Assembly: GCA_016946835.1 (NCBI GenBank)
Contig: JACVTC010000123.1
Coordinates: forward strand, 228,501-292,500
Direction of reading: 5' to 3'
Origin: Neocallimastix lanati (nom. inval.)
Taxonomy: Eukaryota > Neocallimastigomycota > Neocallimastigomycetes > Neocallimastigales > Neocallimastigaceae
DNA length: 64,000 nt
The position numbers were made by a program, and so were the translations under genes. This document shows positions 28,038-41,450 of the stretch, piece after piece (positions within the stretch are counted from its first letter, which is position 1; every line of letters begins with the position of its first letter). Below the pieces are notes generated by a model that saw only the letters and a list, made by a program, of their open reading frames with translations, was not told the origin of the DNA and searched no databases.

Positions 28038-28264
28038 ATTTAAAATACTTATATTATTACATTATTTATTTATTTATTTATACATTTATTTATTTATACA
28101 TTTATTTTTTTAACATATAATTGTATTGAAATTTTTTATGGCGTTAACAAAAGCCATTAAAAATAAATGGCGTATTGAAAATTTGTATTATAAAAATTGG
28201 CGAAATGCACCACATTCATTATTTTTTTTTGAATTTATTTAAAAAAAATTCCCAACATTAGTTC
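27995..28264. repeat. Tandem-duplicated block, copy 1
   Basis: The block runs from TGTACTTTAATATTTATTAT through ATGGCGTTAACAAAAGCCAT to the MITE-type end CCCAACATTAGTT. It repeats at 28314-28566. The ATGGC/GCCAT pair forms a small hairpin. Confidence 0.9.
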
Positions 28265-28313
28265 ATTTTTTTTTTTTAATTTTATTTTATTTAATTTTAT
28301 TTTATTTTATTCA

Positions 28314-28566
28314 CTGTACTTTAATATTTATTATTCTACTATTTATTTTATTTTATTAATTTAAAATACTTATATTATTACATTATTTATTTATTTATTT
28401 ATACATTTATTTTTTTTTACATATAATTGTATTGAAAATTTTTATGGCGTTAACAAAAGCCATAAAAAATAAATGGCGCATTGAAAATTTGTATTATAAA
28501 AATTGGCGTATTCATTTTTTTTTTTTTTTTTAAATTTAATTAAAAAAAAATACCCAACATTAGTTC
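28314..28566. repeat. Tandem-duplicated block, copy 2
   Basis: Same block order as copy 1, shorter by loss of one TTTATACATTTA repeat and a GAAATGCACCACATT segment. Ends again in CCCAACATTAGTT. Confidence 0.9.
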
Positions 28567-29273
28567 TTTTTTTTTTTTTTTTAATTTTATTTTATTTATT
28601 TTTATTTTTTGAATTTAATTTTTGTGCTTATTTGTTATACTCATTTAAATAAGAAAAAAAGTTTAATTAAAAAAAAAAATATATAAACTATTTTTTTTAT
28701 ATATTCAATAAAAAAAATTATCTAATATAATTTTTTTTTTAGAGATAAAATCAGTTTCAATTATTTTTTATTAAACTTTATTATAGGAAAAATAAATTTA
28801 TATTAAATTATAATTACATATATATTATAAATATTACTTCTATATATATGTAATTTAAATCAAGCTAAAATAAAAAAAAATAATTAATTATAAAGAATAT
28901 CTTTTTTTTTTATTATTAAAAATTAATATATAAATTCAATATATTTAAATATAATCAAAAATCTTAAAACGTATTAAATCTATTAATGAAAATAAAATAA
29001 TAAATCAAAGTTTCCTTCTTTCAATTTTAAATAATTTTTATAGCAATCTTTTATATAATTAATACAATAAATAAATAAAAGGTAAGATAGGGTTAAAATG
29101 AAATGAGATAAAATGAAACAAATAAAATAAAATAAAATAAAATAAAATAAAAAGAATATAATAAAATAATATAATTAAAACAATATATTTCAATGAAAAA
29201 ATCAAAGAAAAAGAATATTAATTTTATTATGAAATTTTTTTTTTTTTAAAAAAAAAAAAAAAATTCATAATAA

Positions 29274-29304
<31 letters not shown>

Positions 29305-29622
29305 TATATATATATATATATATAATAAATTATTACATCTATATATTTTAAAATGAATAATTACAATTAAGTTTTCTCGATATAATTGTAATTGTAAATC
29401 ATATCAATATTTATCAATAATTAATTATGAATAAACAAATCATAATATAAATGTTAAATTATAAAACATAAAATATAAAAATAAATTATATAATTAATTA
29501 AAATAATTATGTTTTTTTAATTTTTTTTCAATTAAAACAATATTTCTTTCATATATTCTAATTTTTGGTCATATATTATATAATATCATCTTTTAATAAT
29601 TAAATACAGAAAGTATTATCAA
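28567..29622. other. AT-rich spacer upstream of the thiolase
   Basis: TA and AAT microsatellites (for example 29275-29325) and homopolymers. No coding segment recognised. Confidence 0.6.
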
Positions 29623-31625
<2,003 letters not shown>

Positions 31626-31950
31626 ATTTAAATAAAAACAAGAAAAAAAAACAAAAAAAAAACAAAAACGAAAAGAAAAGAAAAGAAAAGACAAAATAAT
31701 TAGTAATTATAACTTATAAATCAATGATTTATACATATTAAAAAGAATTTTTTTTTTTCATATTTTATTATTATAACATATAGTAAATATTTCAATTATT
31801 TATAAAGTAATCAATTTTTTTTTTTTTTTTTAAAAAAAAAATAAAAAATAAAAAAAAATTAAAAATATATTATCAAAAAAATAAAATAAAATTAAATAAA
31901 ACATTTAATAATCCTCCTTATAAAGCTTACAATAATATAAAATATTATTT

Positions 31951-31994
<44 letters not shown>

Positions 31995-32054
31995 ATAATA
32001 TAATTAAATAATTAATAATAGAAAGATTTCAAATATATTTTTTAATCTATCGAT

Positions 32055-32089
<35 letters not shown>

Positions 32090-32256
32090 CGTAAAATCAA
32101 CTAATGATAATAATTTATTAATTAAAAAAAATTATGCTTTATTAACATTATAATTAATAAAAATAAATAAATAAATAAATAAAATAAAAAAAAAATTAAA
32201 TATATATAAAAAAATAAAAAATAAAAAATAATAAAATAAATTATTATAATATTATT

Positions 32257-32287
<31 letters not shown>

Positions 32288-32290
32288 GTT
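31626..32290. other. AT-rich spacer
   Basis: Contains an A-run of about 41 at 31952-31992 and a T-run of about 34 near 32056. Nothing coding. Confidence 0.6.
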
Positions 32291-32613
32291 AGGTTATATT
32301 ATATTAACTTTCGTTTGAGCTATTATTTGATAGGTATTGTAAAATACCAAACTTAATCGAGAGCGTCGACGTCATACTGATAAGGCATAATGATAATACA
32401 GGATCATCTTCTATTTCTACGAAGGGTGAATCTCGCCCTATAGTAGTTCAATAAATGATGAATCCGGGGAGAGTTTAGTGGACACTCCACTATCTATTTT
32501 CAAGATATTACTTCTAAGGTTTTATTTCTTTTTTTATTTGTTAGGAAGGGAAAAAATTCCCGCATAGTACAACTTGCCGAAATACATAGTATTTTCGAAC
32601 TTTTTTATTTTTT

Positions 32614-32620
<7 letters not shown>
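32291..32620 (+). pseudogene. Decayed element with VDVILIRH coding fossil and hairpins
   Basis: From 32361 the plus strand reads ESVDVILIRHNDNTGSSSIS then KGESRPIVVQ and a stop. This resembles the minus-strand fossil at 36.7 kb (RGVDVEIIRHEFSPPGEKS) in both protein and DNA. Downstream lie perfect hairpins TAGTGGA-CAC-TCCACTA and CGAAATAC-ATA-GTATTTTCG, and the block TTTAGTGG...TCAAGATATTACT, which recurs in diverged form near 35.5 kb. Probably a relic of a transposon family. A structured RNA was considered and is less likely. Confidence 0.45.
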
Positions 32621-32653
<33 letters not shown>

Positions 32654-32680
32654 ATTTTTAATTTTAAATGTACTTTTCAC

Positions 32681-32743
32681 CTACATGTATTTTTTAAAAT
32701 AACAATAATAAAGTTTTGGAAAGTGTATTCTCTTCCCTATCTA
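32681..32743. repeat. Dispersed 65-bp repeat, copy 2
   Basis: CCTACATGTATTTTTTAAAA through GTGTATTCTCTTCCCTATCT, matching 13308-13372. Lies just downstream of the decayed element at 32.3-32.6 kb. Confidence 0.85.
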
Positions 32744-33177
32744 AAAAAAAAAAATATATATATATATATATATTAACCATATATTTATTTAATTCTAAAC
32801 TAATTGTTTTAAAGAATGTTTATTTTTTTTTTTTTTTTATCATCACTATAGTTAAACTTGTGTAACGTAACATGAAGAATATCTTATAAAATTTTTAAAA
32901 TTTACTATTGAAATGATAATATTTTATTTATTTACTTTTTTATTTATTTATTTATTTTTTTTATTATTAATTATTTAAGACTTAATATATATATATATAT
33001 ATATATATTTATTTTATTTTTTATTTCTAAAATAAATAATAATATTAATTACTACTTTAATATTTGTACTTTTTATATTATTTTCATATTATTTTATATT
33101 TATTTATTTATTTATTAAATTTATTAATAAAAGTATATTTATATTTTTGGTTTATGTAAATTAAATTAGAGTGTGTG
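32744..33177. other. AT-rich spacer
   Basis: TA tracts and TTTA repeats; no gene. Confidence 0.6.
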
Positions 33178-33286
33178 TCATTTCGCAAAATTTCATTTCG
33201 GAAAAGTTTCATTTCGCAAAATTTTTTGTGTCATTTCGCAAAAGTTCATTTCGCAAAAGTTTCATTTCGGAAAAGTTTCATTTCGC

Positions 33287-33320
33287 AAAATTTTAATAAA
33301 TAGATAAATAAATAATAAAA

Positions 33321-33330
<10 letters not shown>
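33287..33330. repeat. 44-bp direct repeat, copy 1
   Basis: AAAATTTTAATAAATAGATA followed by AATAAATAATAAAATAAATA. It recurs at 34611-34654, outside the right end of the foldback element. Confidence 0.8.
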
Positions 33331-33351
<21 letters not shown>

Positions 33352-33491
33352 ATATAAAATATAAAATATAAAATATAAAATATAAAATATAAAATATAAA
33401 ATATAAAATATAAAATATAAAATATAAAATATAAAATATAAAATATAAAATATAAAATATAAAATATAAAATATAAAATATAAAATATAAA
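33352..33491. repeat. ATAAAAT heptamer microsatellite
   Basis: About 20 perfect copies of a 7-bp unit, followed by a degenerate continuation to about 33722. The long minus-strand frame across it is an artefact. Confidence 0.95.
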
Positions 33492-33792
33492 ATAAAAAAA
33501 AAATAAAAAATAAAAAATATAAAATAAAAAATAAAAAATAAAAAATAAAAAAAAAAAAAATATAAAATAAAAAATATAAAATAAAAAATAAAAAATAAAA
33601 AATTAAAAAAATAAAAAATAAAAAATATAAAATAAAATAAAAAAAAAGATAAAATATAAAAAATAAAAAAAATAAAAAAAAATATAAAATATATAATATA
33701 AAATATAAAATATAAAATAAAAAAAAATAGATACCATCTAAAATCATCCTAACTTTGTGCTACTTTTAACTCCCTTTTTTATGATGTCCTCA

Positions 33793-33826
<34 letters not shown>

Positions 33827-34610
33827 GAATTATTTATAAATATTTCTTTTATTAAAAAAATTTATTAGCAATTTAAGATTTTTAAAATACTGCGCAAGGA
33901 CTTAAAAGGTGTAAAATGATCAATTAATTATTTATATATTATTTTTTAATCTTTATAATAATTATTTTTTAATTATTTTTAATTTTAATAGTTGTATTTT
34001 AAATTATTATCCTTTACATCTTTTAAATTATTAATACTTATTTTTTTATATATATAAAATTCTTATATATATTTTAAAAAATTATAAAACGTTTAAAACA
34101 TATGATAAAATATTTTATTTTTTTAAAGCGTTAATTCTAATGAATATTTATTATTATATAATGTATATTTATTATGTATATGTCCATATATATATATATT
34201 TTTTTTTAAAAATTTAATTTTAAAATTTATTTATTTATTATAGTTTTATATATTTATTTTTATTTATTTAGTTTTTTATTTAAATTATATATATTATTTA
34301 TTTATTTTATTATTAATTTATTTATTTATTAAAAATTTTGCGAAATGACACTTTTCCGAAATGAAATTTTTCAAAATGAAACTTTTTATGTAAATTTTCC
34401 GAAATGAAACTTTCCGAAATGAAATTTTGCGAAATGCTCCTCCCCCATTAAATTAATACCCTACATTCACGTGATATGTGCTCGATGTTAAAATTATCAT
34501 TAGATGTATTATTGTATTAAATAAATAAAAATAACAATATATCAAAATAATAATCAATGATAATATGATAATACTACAGTGGAAATAGAGTTGAAAAGTC
34601 GTATTTCCCA

Positions 34611-34654
34611 AAAATTTTAATAAATAGATAAATAAATAATAAAATAAATAAATA
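34611..34654. repeat. 44-bp direct repeat, copy 2
   Basis: Same sequence as 33287-33330. Confidence 0.8.
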
Positions 34655-34734
34655 ATAAATTTGTTAAAAAATAAATACAAAAGTAAAAAATTTATAAATA
34701 ATAAATAATTAACTAGTGATTTTTTATTTCATTA

Positions 34735-34772
<38 letters not shown>

Positions 34773-35093
34773 CTTTTGTCAATATTAAAAAAGCAAACGA
34801 ATAAAAAAAAAAAAAAAAAAAAAAAAGGTCTACTCATATTGGTAATATCTATAATACTAAATGCTAGGATATTCTTTCCCATAATTATTTCTCTTTTTTG
34901 GCCAATGAAATGATTGAAATGACTGACAAATTTTTTTTTTTTTTTTAAGATACTTTATATAAAATTGGAAAATCTATTAATGCTTTTATTCCCCTCAAAA
35001 TGGAAAGGACAAGCATTCCATTCCCATACTTATATTAAAAAAAAAAAAAAATCTTATTAAAGAAAATTATTTGGCTTACAATAATACTTTAAA
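34655..35093. other. AT-rich spacer
   Basis: A-runs at 34740-34768 and 34803-34826, plus some more complex sequence at 34828-34925 and 34965-35035 with no convincing frame. Confidence 0.5.
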
Positions 35094-35204
35094 TTGTGAA
35101 AAAGCAAATTAATGAATATATTTTTATGTTTCTTCATGGTGGACCTTTAGCTTCAGATGAGCCACAATTCAACAATTCAATACTGGGGAAGAAAAACATT
35201 TAAA
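35094..35204 (+). pseudogene. Coding fossil, unknown family
   Basis: A 36-codon frame, with INEYIFMFLHGGPLASDEPQ as its most protein-like part, closed by stops on both sides. Composition is typical of coding DNA here and unlike the flanks. No family recognised. It could be an exon fragment. Confidence 0.4.
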
Positions 35205-35378
35205 AGAACAACGACTTAATGAATTCTAGGTCCAAATGTTCTATATATAGTTAACCCTTTCGGATTACCTCATCAATTCTTTACCAATCGTTAGTAGCTC
35301 TCATGAGTTTAACTCTTTGATTGGTATAGTAAAAAAAAAAAAACTCTTCACAACCAAGAAAGTCAACATTGAACCGAT

Positions 35379-35576
35379 ATGGCTAAAGAGGAAGAACCTC
35401 TATTATTAGTCCACCTAGTACAATTTAACATAAATAATAATAATCGTTCTTTATTAAATGAATCTAATACAGAAATTGAATCTCCTGATAATATTTCTCT
35501 TTGTTCGAGGAAGTGTTTAGTGGTTTCTATGTTATCTACTTTTCAGATATTACTCTTTTGTTTTAATTTTTATTAA
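35379..35576 (+). pseudogene. Coding fossil, unknown family
   Basis: 65 codons from an ATG (MAKEEEPLLLVHLVQFN, then Asn/Ser/Glu-rich). The downstream part, GTTTAGTGG...CAGATATTACT, matches the decayed element at 32.47-32.51 kb, so this is more likely relic DNA of the same family than a gene. Confidence 0.35.
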
Positions 35577-35840
35577 ATATTTTTTGGTAGAAATAATCGC
35601 TATTCATATCATAAAACCTTTTAAAACCTTAATAACTTTTTTTTTTTAAATTTTCTCTTTATTTCCATTGTATTACATTAACTTTATTTTTTAATACTTA
35701 TTCATTTTTAATATATTTTATCTATACTTTTTTACGATTGTATATTTATAATTTTTTTTTTTTTTTTTTTTACAGCCGCAATAATTGCAAACTTTAATCT
35801 TTTTTATTTATTCATTTATTAATTATATGAATATTTTTAA

Positions 35841-35890
<50 letters not shown>

Positions 35891-36009
35891 AGAATTAATA
35901 AAATAAATAAATATTATAATATTTAGAATAATTAACATGAAATAAAAAGAAGTATTTAAAATAAAGTGTATAAATAAATTCAAAAAAAAAAAAAAAAAAA
36001 AAAAAAAGA
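35577..36009. other. AT-rich spacer
   Basis: Contains AGCCGCAATAATTGCAAAC at 35775-35793, related to motifs near 13.43 and 36.31 kb, and an A-run of about 45 at 35845-35889. Confidence 0.55.
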
Positions 36010-36300
36010 ACCATAAACAACAAACCTCACTTCCAAAAATAAAAAATTTCTGTTTAAACGGAATTCTCAATTCCAGATTAGGGTGGGGTGTGTGTAATAA
36101 TAATACATATTTTTTCTCAATCTCTTTTTTTTCTTTTCTTTTTTTTTTTTTTTTTTTTAAGTCAATAGTTATATAGTAGCCCAAGGTCAACTCTTTCATT
36201 GCCGAACTCAAGGGTTGTTTTTAGATACAACAACGTTCGTAATTGTGTTGGTCACGGATTCACTATTCACAATGGGAATGTGTATAAAATCTTTTTTTTT
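36010..36300. other. Decayed higher-complexity island
   Basis: Minus-strand fragments read FIHIPIVNSESVTNTITNVV and MKELTLGYYITIDL in different frames, interrupted by stops and T-runs. Probably transposon relic; unassigned. Confidence 0.35.
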
Positions 36301-36328
36301 TTTTTTAAAGCCGCAATTATTACAAAGT

Positions 36329-36365
<37 letters not shown>

Positions 36366-36404
36366 CATTTTTTAGACTAGAAATAGAATATACTTCTAGT
36401 GCTT

Positions 36405-36442
<38 letters not shown>

Positions 36443-36475
36443 GCTTAAAGTGTAACTTTATTTAATTTATAATAA

Positions 36476-36477
<2 letters not shown>

Positions 36478-36535
<58 letters not shown>
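36478..36535. repeat. AAT trinucleotide microsatellite
   Basis: About 19 copies of AAT. Confidence 0.95.
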
Positions 36536-36664
36536 TATAATAAAATTACATAATTTAAATAAAAAAAAATAAAAAAATAAAAAAAATAAAAAATAAAAAA
36601 TAAAAATAAAAATACATGAAATAAAAATTTTATATATTATATAATTATAAAAGTACATTAGAAG

Positions 36665-36856
36665 TTAGAAACCAATAGTTTCTAACTTTTCCCATTCATC
36701 GATGATAACACCACGTCCATTATTGAGAATAATAAATTCAGTATTAGTATTACCAACCGAATCTATATCCGATTTTTCACCAGGAGGTGAAAATTCATGC
36801 CTTATTATTTCGACGTCGACACCTCTTAGCAACGGTAGATTCAACAGAATCTCATT
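36665..36856 (-). pseudogene. Coding fossil or terminal exon with RGVDVEIIRH motif
   Basis: 63 sense codons on the minus strand ending in a stop: NEILLNLPLLRGVDVEIIRH, EFSPPGEKSDIDSVGNTNTE, FIILNNGRGVIIDEWEKLE. Composition is strongly protein-like. A possible 3' splice site lies just upstream, and no further exon is recognised. The TEFIILNN...W part recalls lamin-tail domains only loosely. It shares the VDVxxIRH block with 32.36 kb. Confidence 0.45.
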
Positions 36857-36982
36857 TCATCATCAATCTAAAAGATCTACAAATTAATGGTATTACGTTT
36901 GTTAGAAACTCCATTGAGATTGCATATAAATTGAAAAATAATTAAAAAAATTTTATTTTTATACTATTTTCTGATCCCATAA

Positions 36983-37123
36983 GAAACCCTACAGCTTAGG
37001 TTTTATCATTGGGAATGTATTAAGTATAAACAATGTATAAATCAATTTGGATTTACAGATCCACATAAATACGACACTAGGTTACGTATGATTGCTCCCT
37101 ATGAAAGAAATGAACTTGAATAA
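36983..37123 (+). pseudogene. Coding fossil or last exon, unknown family
   Basis: 46 sense codons between stops, including RFYHWECIKYKQCINQFGFT and DPHKYDTRLRMIAPYERNEL. An AG at 36993-36994 could be a splice acceptor. Protein-like composition in A/T desert; family not recognised. Confidence 0.4.
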
Positions 37124-37202
37124 TTTTCATGTTCCAATATATTTATATTTACTATAATAATACACCTTTAATTCATTAAAGTTTACTATATTAATATCAT
37201 AT

Positions 37203-37253
<51 letters not shown>

Positions 37254-37834
37254 TCTTTTTTTATAACTTTTTTTTTATAATAAATTTATTAATTTTATTC
37301 TTTTATTTACTTTATTATTTTAAAATATATAAAAAATTATTACAATTATTATTTTTATTAATTAGTATTAATATATTATATTTTTAAAATATTTTAAAAA
37401 AAGTTTTTTATTATAATGATTATTATAATTAATTATTATTACTAATTATTATTAATTATTATTACTAAAATTTAATTATTCTTATAAACTATTATTTAAT
37501 ATATTTGATATATACTATTAATTTTTATTATTTAATCACTTTTATTTTTATTTGTTTTGTGATTATATCCTTTTTTTTTTAAAATTTTATTTCTTTTCCT
37601 CAAGAGAAAAAAATGTTATACAGTTATTTATCTATTTACCATAATTGAGACTATAAACCTCATATCTAACATATAGATGATGATAAGAGTTCTATAATCT
37701 CATTTATGGTTAAATATTTATAATAGTATATATTAATAATATGGAATTTTGAATCTTATTCAAAAAAATTTTGAATCTTACTCAAAAAAATTTTGAATAA
37801 CTTAAAATCAACATATCAACAAAAAAAAGCGGTT
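37124..37834. other. AT-rich spacer
   Basis: TTTA microsatellite at about 37198-37254 and two and a half copies of a 24-bp unit, CAAAAAAATTTTGAATCTTA, at about 37743-37800. No gene. Confidence 0.6.
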
Positions 37835-38974
37835 TCACAATTTTATGTTATTACATTGATTTAACCCAAAACCATACACACATGATATTTTAATTGCTTC
37901 TTCACAAAATTCATTTAATGCATTATTCAACCGCATTTTATCCTCTTGCGAATATTTTCTACTATCAATATCCATTCTGTCACATCCTTCATTTGAATAA
38001 TCATTCATACTAACATCACTTTGTGGACTTAATGGATACTCATTACTTTCATTAGAGCTACAACTAAAATCAGATAAGCTCGAACTTTCTGGACTTGGAA
38101 GATAATTATCACTACTCCTACTATTTTGATCAGCTTCTTCTTTACATTTCAACATATAATTAAATAACTCGATTATAAAATCGAAATCTTTCATTTTATT
38201 TTTTAAATATTCCGATTCTTTATAATTTCCTATTTCATATATATTCAATTTAAATTTAGGATTTTGTTCAAAACCATTTTCTCCTATTATTGTATCTAAA
38301 TTATAGTAAAGCATTCCTTTTCTGTTTTTATCTTCATATCTTTGAATCACCGATTTTTCTTTTTCATTATTTCTTTGGCTATAATGTTTCGAACTTCTAT
38401 TGGTAAAAGGATCACTTACACAAGCTTTACTATTTTTTAATCTAAATACAAACATATAAACATTATTTCCAATGTCTAACTCAAATTCAGAATATCCATT
38501 TCCATAATTACATTTAAGAGGGTCAATTATTTCAATCGGATTTTCTTCTCTATGCCTTTTAACTTTTAACTTCTTTTCAATAATAGTTCTAAATAATCTA
38601 TCAATTTGTCCACTTATTCCACTTAATCTTACTACAAACAACTGTTCAACCCCTTCTTCCGCCAATTCTTCAAAGTAAATACGGCGTTCTATTTTTGAAA
38701 TTTTACTTTCCGTTTTAAATGGTAGTACTATAATATCTTCTTCTTGAATTGTATTATAATTATTAGAATTTTCCCTAAAAAACTTATTTGCTTTTTCTAA
38801 TAATTTAATTTCATGTTCTTCTCCATCATTCACAAAGATATTACCATCACTGAATTCACAAATAATTTGAGGATATCGTAAAACTTTCAATAATGGTGAT
38901 TCGTATCCCCGTTTATTCAAAGAATTTATATTATTAGTAAGGGAGTTAAATTTTTCAGAAGCACTGTGTTTCAT
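37835..38974 (-). CDS. Orphan protein, TNRS-motif paralog A (379 aa)
   Basis: Unrecognised intronless gene. The N-terminal half is mixed alpha/beta-like with EEDIIVLPFKTESK (about 79-92) and a basic patch KKLKVKRHRE (about 133-142). A conserved block follows: VYMFVFRLKNSKACVSDPF, TNRSSKHYSQR, then RKGMLYYNLDTIIGE and KLNIYEIGN. The C-terminal third is Ser/Pro/Asp-rich (SPESSSLSDFSCSSNES), suggestive of a disordered activation or degradation-prone region. It is clearly related to the gene at 48367-49713 by EED(I/V)(I/M)VLP, P(F/I)TNRSxKxYSxR and the GxLYY/C motif. A nuclear regulatory role is a guess from the basic patch plus acidic tail. No signal peptide or membrane segment. Composition matches other genes here. 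Confidence 0.8.
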   Translation of the reverse strand: MKHSASEKFNSLTNNINSLNKRGYESPLLKVLRYPQIICEFSDGNIFVNDGEEHEIKLLEKANKFFRENSNNYNTIQEEDIIVLPFKTESKISKIERRIYFEELAEEGVEQLFVVRLSGISGQIDRLFRTIIEKKLKVKRHREENPIEIIDPLKCNYGNGYSEFELDIGNNVYMFVFRLKNSKACVSDPFTNRSSKHYSQRNNEKEKSVIQRYEDKNRKGMLYYNLDTIIGENGFEQNPKFKLNIYEIGNYKESEYLKNKMKDFDFIIELFNYMLKCKEEADQNSRSSDNYLPSPESSSLSDFSCSSNESNEYPLSPQSDVSMNDYSNEGCDRMDIDSRKYSQEDKMRLNNALNEFCEEAIKISCVYGFGLNQCNNIKL

Positions 38975-41411
38975 CTATGATAAAATTAAAATAAAACTTT
39001 TACTATTATTTACTTAAATTTATTATTTATCAAAAAAATTATTATTACTTACTTTGGGTTTTAAATATTCAAAAATTTCCTTTTTATTCTAATTTTTAAT
39101 TATTATTTTTTAATTTTTTTATTTTTAGTTTTAATATTTTTTATTTTATTTCTTTCTTTTATAACTTTAATTTTATTATTTAAGATTTTTATTATTAAAT
39201 TTTTAATTATTATTTTTTATTTTATTTATTTTATTTTTAATAAATTTTATTTCTTTTTATTATTTTATTTATTTTATTTACTTTATTTATTTTATATATT
39301 TTATTTATTTTATTATTTTTTTTTTTTTTTATTTTTTATTTATTTTTTTATTTATTTTTTTATTTATTTTTTATTTATTTTTTTATTTATTTATTTATTT
39401 TTATTTAATTTTTTTTAAAAAATTCTTTATTTATAATTTTTTAAATCAAAATAATTTTCGAAGAAGATTAACTACTATTTATATTTTTTTTTTCCTGATA
39501 ATTTAAATTATCATAGTTTAAATAAATGTATTATACAAAATTTGTTAATTATTCTTACATTAAATAATTATGATATGAAATATTTAAATATTAATTTGAT
39601 ATACAAAAATTATTTTAATTTATTTAATAAATTTTAATCTATATAATTGTAAGGAGTAAGACTATTCATTTTAATTCAACAAAATTATTATTATGCTTTT
39701 TAATTTTTGCTAAAACAAATAACAAATGTAGATTAATATCAATATAAATATGTATATGCATTACATTTGCCGATATGAAACATGTATATATTAAAAACAC
39801 TATACAAAGTTGAAAAAGGTACTAATAATTAATTTTTTTTTTTTAACTTCTAATTACAAAATTATTAAAAAATATCATTTAATTTTTATTCATAATATAC
39901 AAATAAGAAAAGAATATTTATTATTATTTATTTAATAAAATATATAAATTATATGCATTTAATATGTATAAAAAATAATATATATTATATACCTTTAAGT
40001 ATATATAATATATAAATTATATATAACTAAATATATAATATATAAATTATAATATATAATTATATATATATATTATATAAATTATATACATATAAATATA
40101 TATGTAATATAATATATAAATTATATACCTTTTATACTATAATAAAATGAATATGTAATATAGCATCCAATTATTTTATGTGTTAATAATAATTTCCAAT
40201 ATATTAAACATTACTATTAAAATATTATTTTTTTTTTAATATATAATATTTTCTTTTATTATTATAATTAAAATGTATATATAATATATATTATATATAT
40301 TATATAAAATATTATTCAAATAAAAAAAAAAAAGTGAAATATTTTATATATAAATATTTTTTAAATAAAAAAAAATATATATATATATATATTAAAATAA
40401 TTCTAATAACACTAATTTTATGATTAAAATTCATTCATTATACTCATAAATAAAATTTTAAAATTAAAGCAAAACAAAACAAAAAAAATCTTTGAAATTG
40501 ATAGCAACTTAAAATTATACACCTTTTTTTTTTTTTTATTTTTTTACTTTTAATCATTATAATTATAATTTAAAATATGAAAAAATAAAAATAAAAATAA
40601 AATAAAATAAAAATTAAAAAAAAAAAAAAAGATGCTCTATTTACGCTATTTTTTTTAATTAAAATCTTTTTTTCTAATTTAAGATTTAATTTTTAATTAA
40701 ATACTTTTAATAATATATAGAATATAGTATATTATATTTTATCTATTTATTTATAAAGTACATATAATTATATATTTTATATACGTAAAAATGTATTAAG
40801 ACAATTAAACTAAATATATTATATATAAAAGAGAATTTTAAATATTATACTAATATCTTAAAAATAAATAAATCTAACCCTATTTTCTGTTAACTCATAT
40901 ATATTATTTACTACTATATTTAATAATATATCTATTATATTTATCTGTTAAGGATTTACATTCCGAGAATGTTTTAAAAAATATGAAAATTTTTGATATG
41001 ATATCTTTATTTTATTTTTTTTTTCTTGTTTTTACTTTTTTGTTTTGTTTTGTTGAATTTTATATGATATAATTAAAAAAATCAAAAATAATTAATGTGT
41101 TAAGAATAAGTTTATATTTTTGTTAATGTTCAATATAAAATTTATTTATTTTTTATTATTTTTTAATTTGTTAATTTAGCAGCAAGGAAATATTTATTTT
41201 TTTTAATTTTAACAAAAGAAATATTATAAAAAAAAAAAAAAAAAAAAAGAATAATTATAACTAAAATAATAATAATAATAAATTCATTATCAAGTGACCT
41301 GACTTACTTTTATACATATTTATTATCAACGAAAAATTATATAATTTTTTAAATGGACGTATTAATTATATTTTTTTTCAAAAAATTATATAACAATATT
41401 ATTGGTAGACA

Positions 41412-41450
<39 letters not shown>

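Larger units (their letters stand above)
33178..34437. mobile_element. Foldback-type element with inverted arrays of a CATTTCGCAAAA motif
   Basis: The left end (33178-33294) carries seven head-to-tail copies of TTTCATTTCG(C/G)AAAAG. The right end (34333-34437) carries the reverse complement, TTTTGCGAAATGAAA, several times. Inner edges also match in inversion (CGCAAAATTTTAATAAATA against TTTATTAAAAATTTTGCG). The interior of about 1.04 kb is A/T-rich without coding capacity and includes a 7-bp microsatellite. This is the architecture of foldback transposons whose termini are internally repetitive. Target duplication not resolvable. Confidence 0.6.

Noticed and set aside
32340-32600. Structured RNA, considered as U3 snoRNA because of GTCGACGT and GGATCAT-like words and several hairpins
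   Set aside because: Box A is not intact, C/D boxes are not in order, and the same stretch reads as a protein fossil matching 36.7 kb.
33262-33747. 161-codon minus-strand frame rich in Ile, Phe, Tyr and Leu
   Set aside because: Translation of the ATAAAAT microsatellite inside the foldback element.
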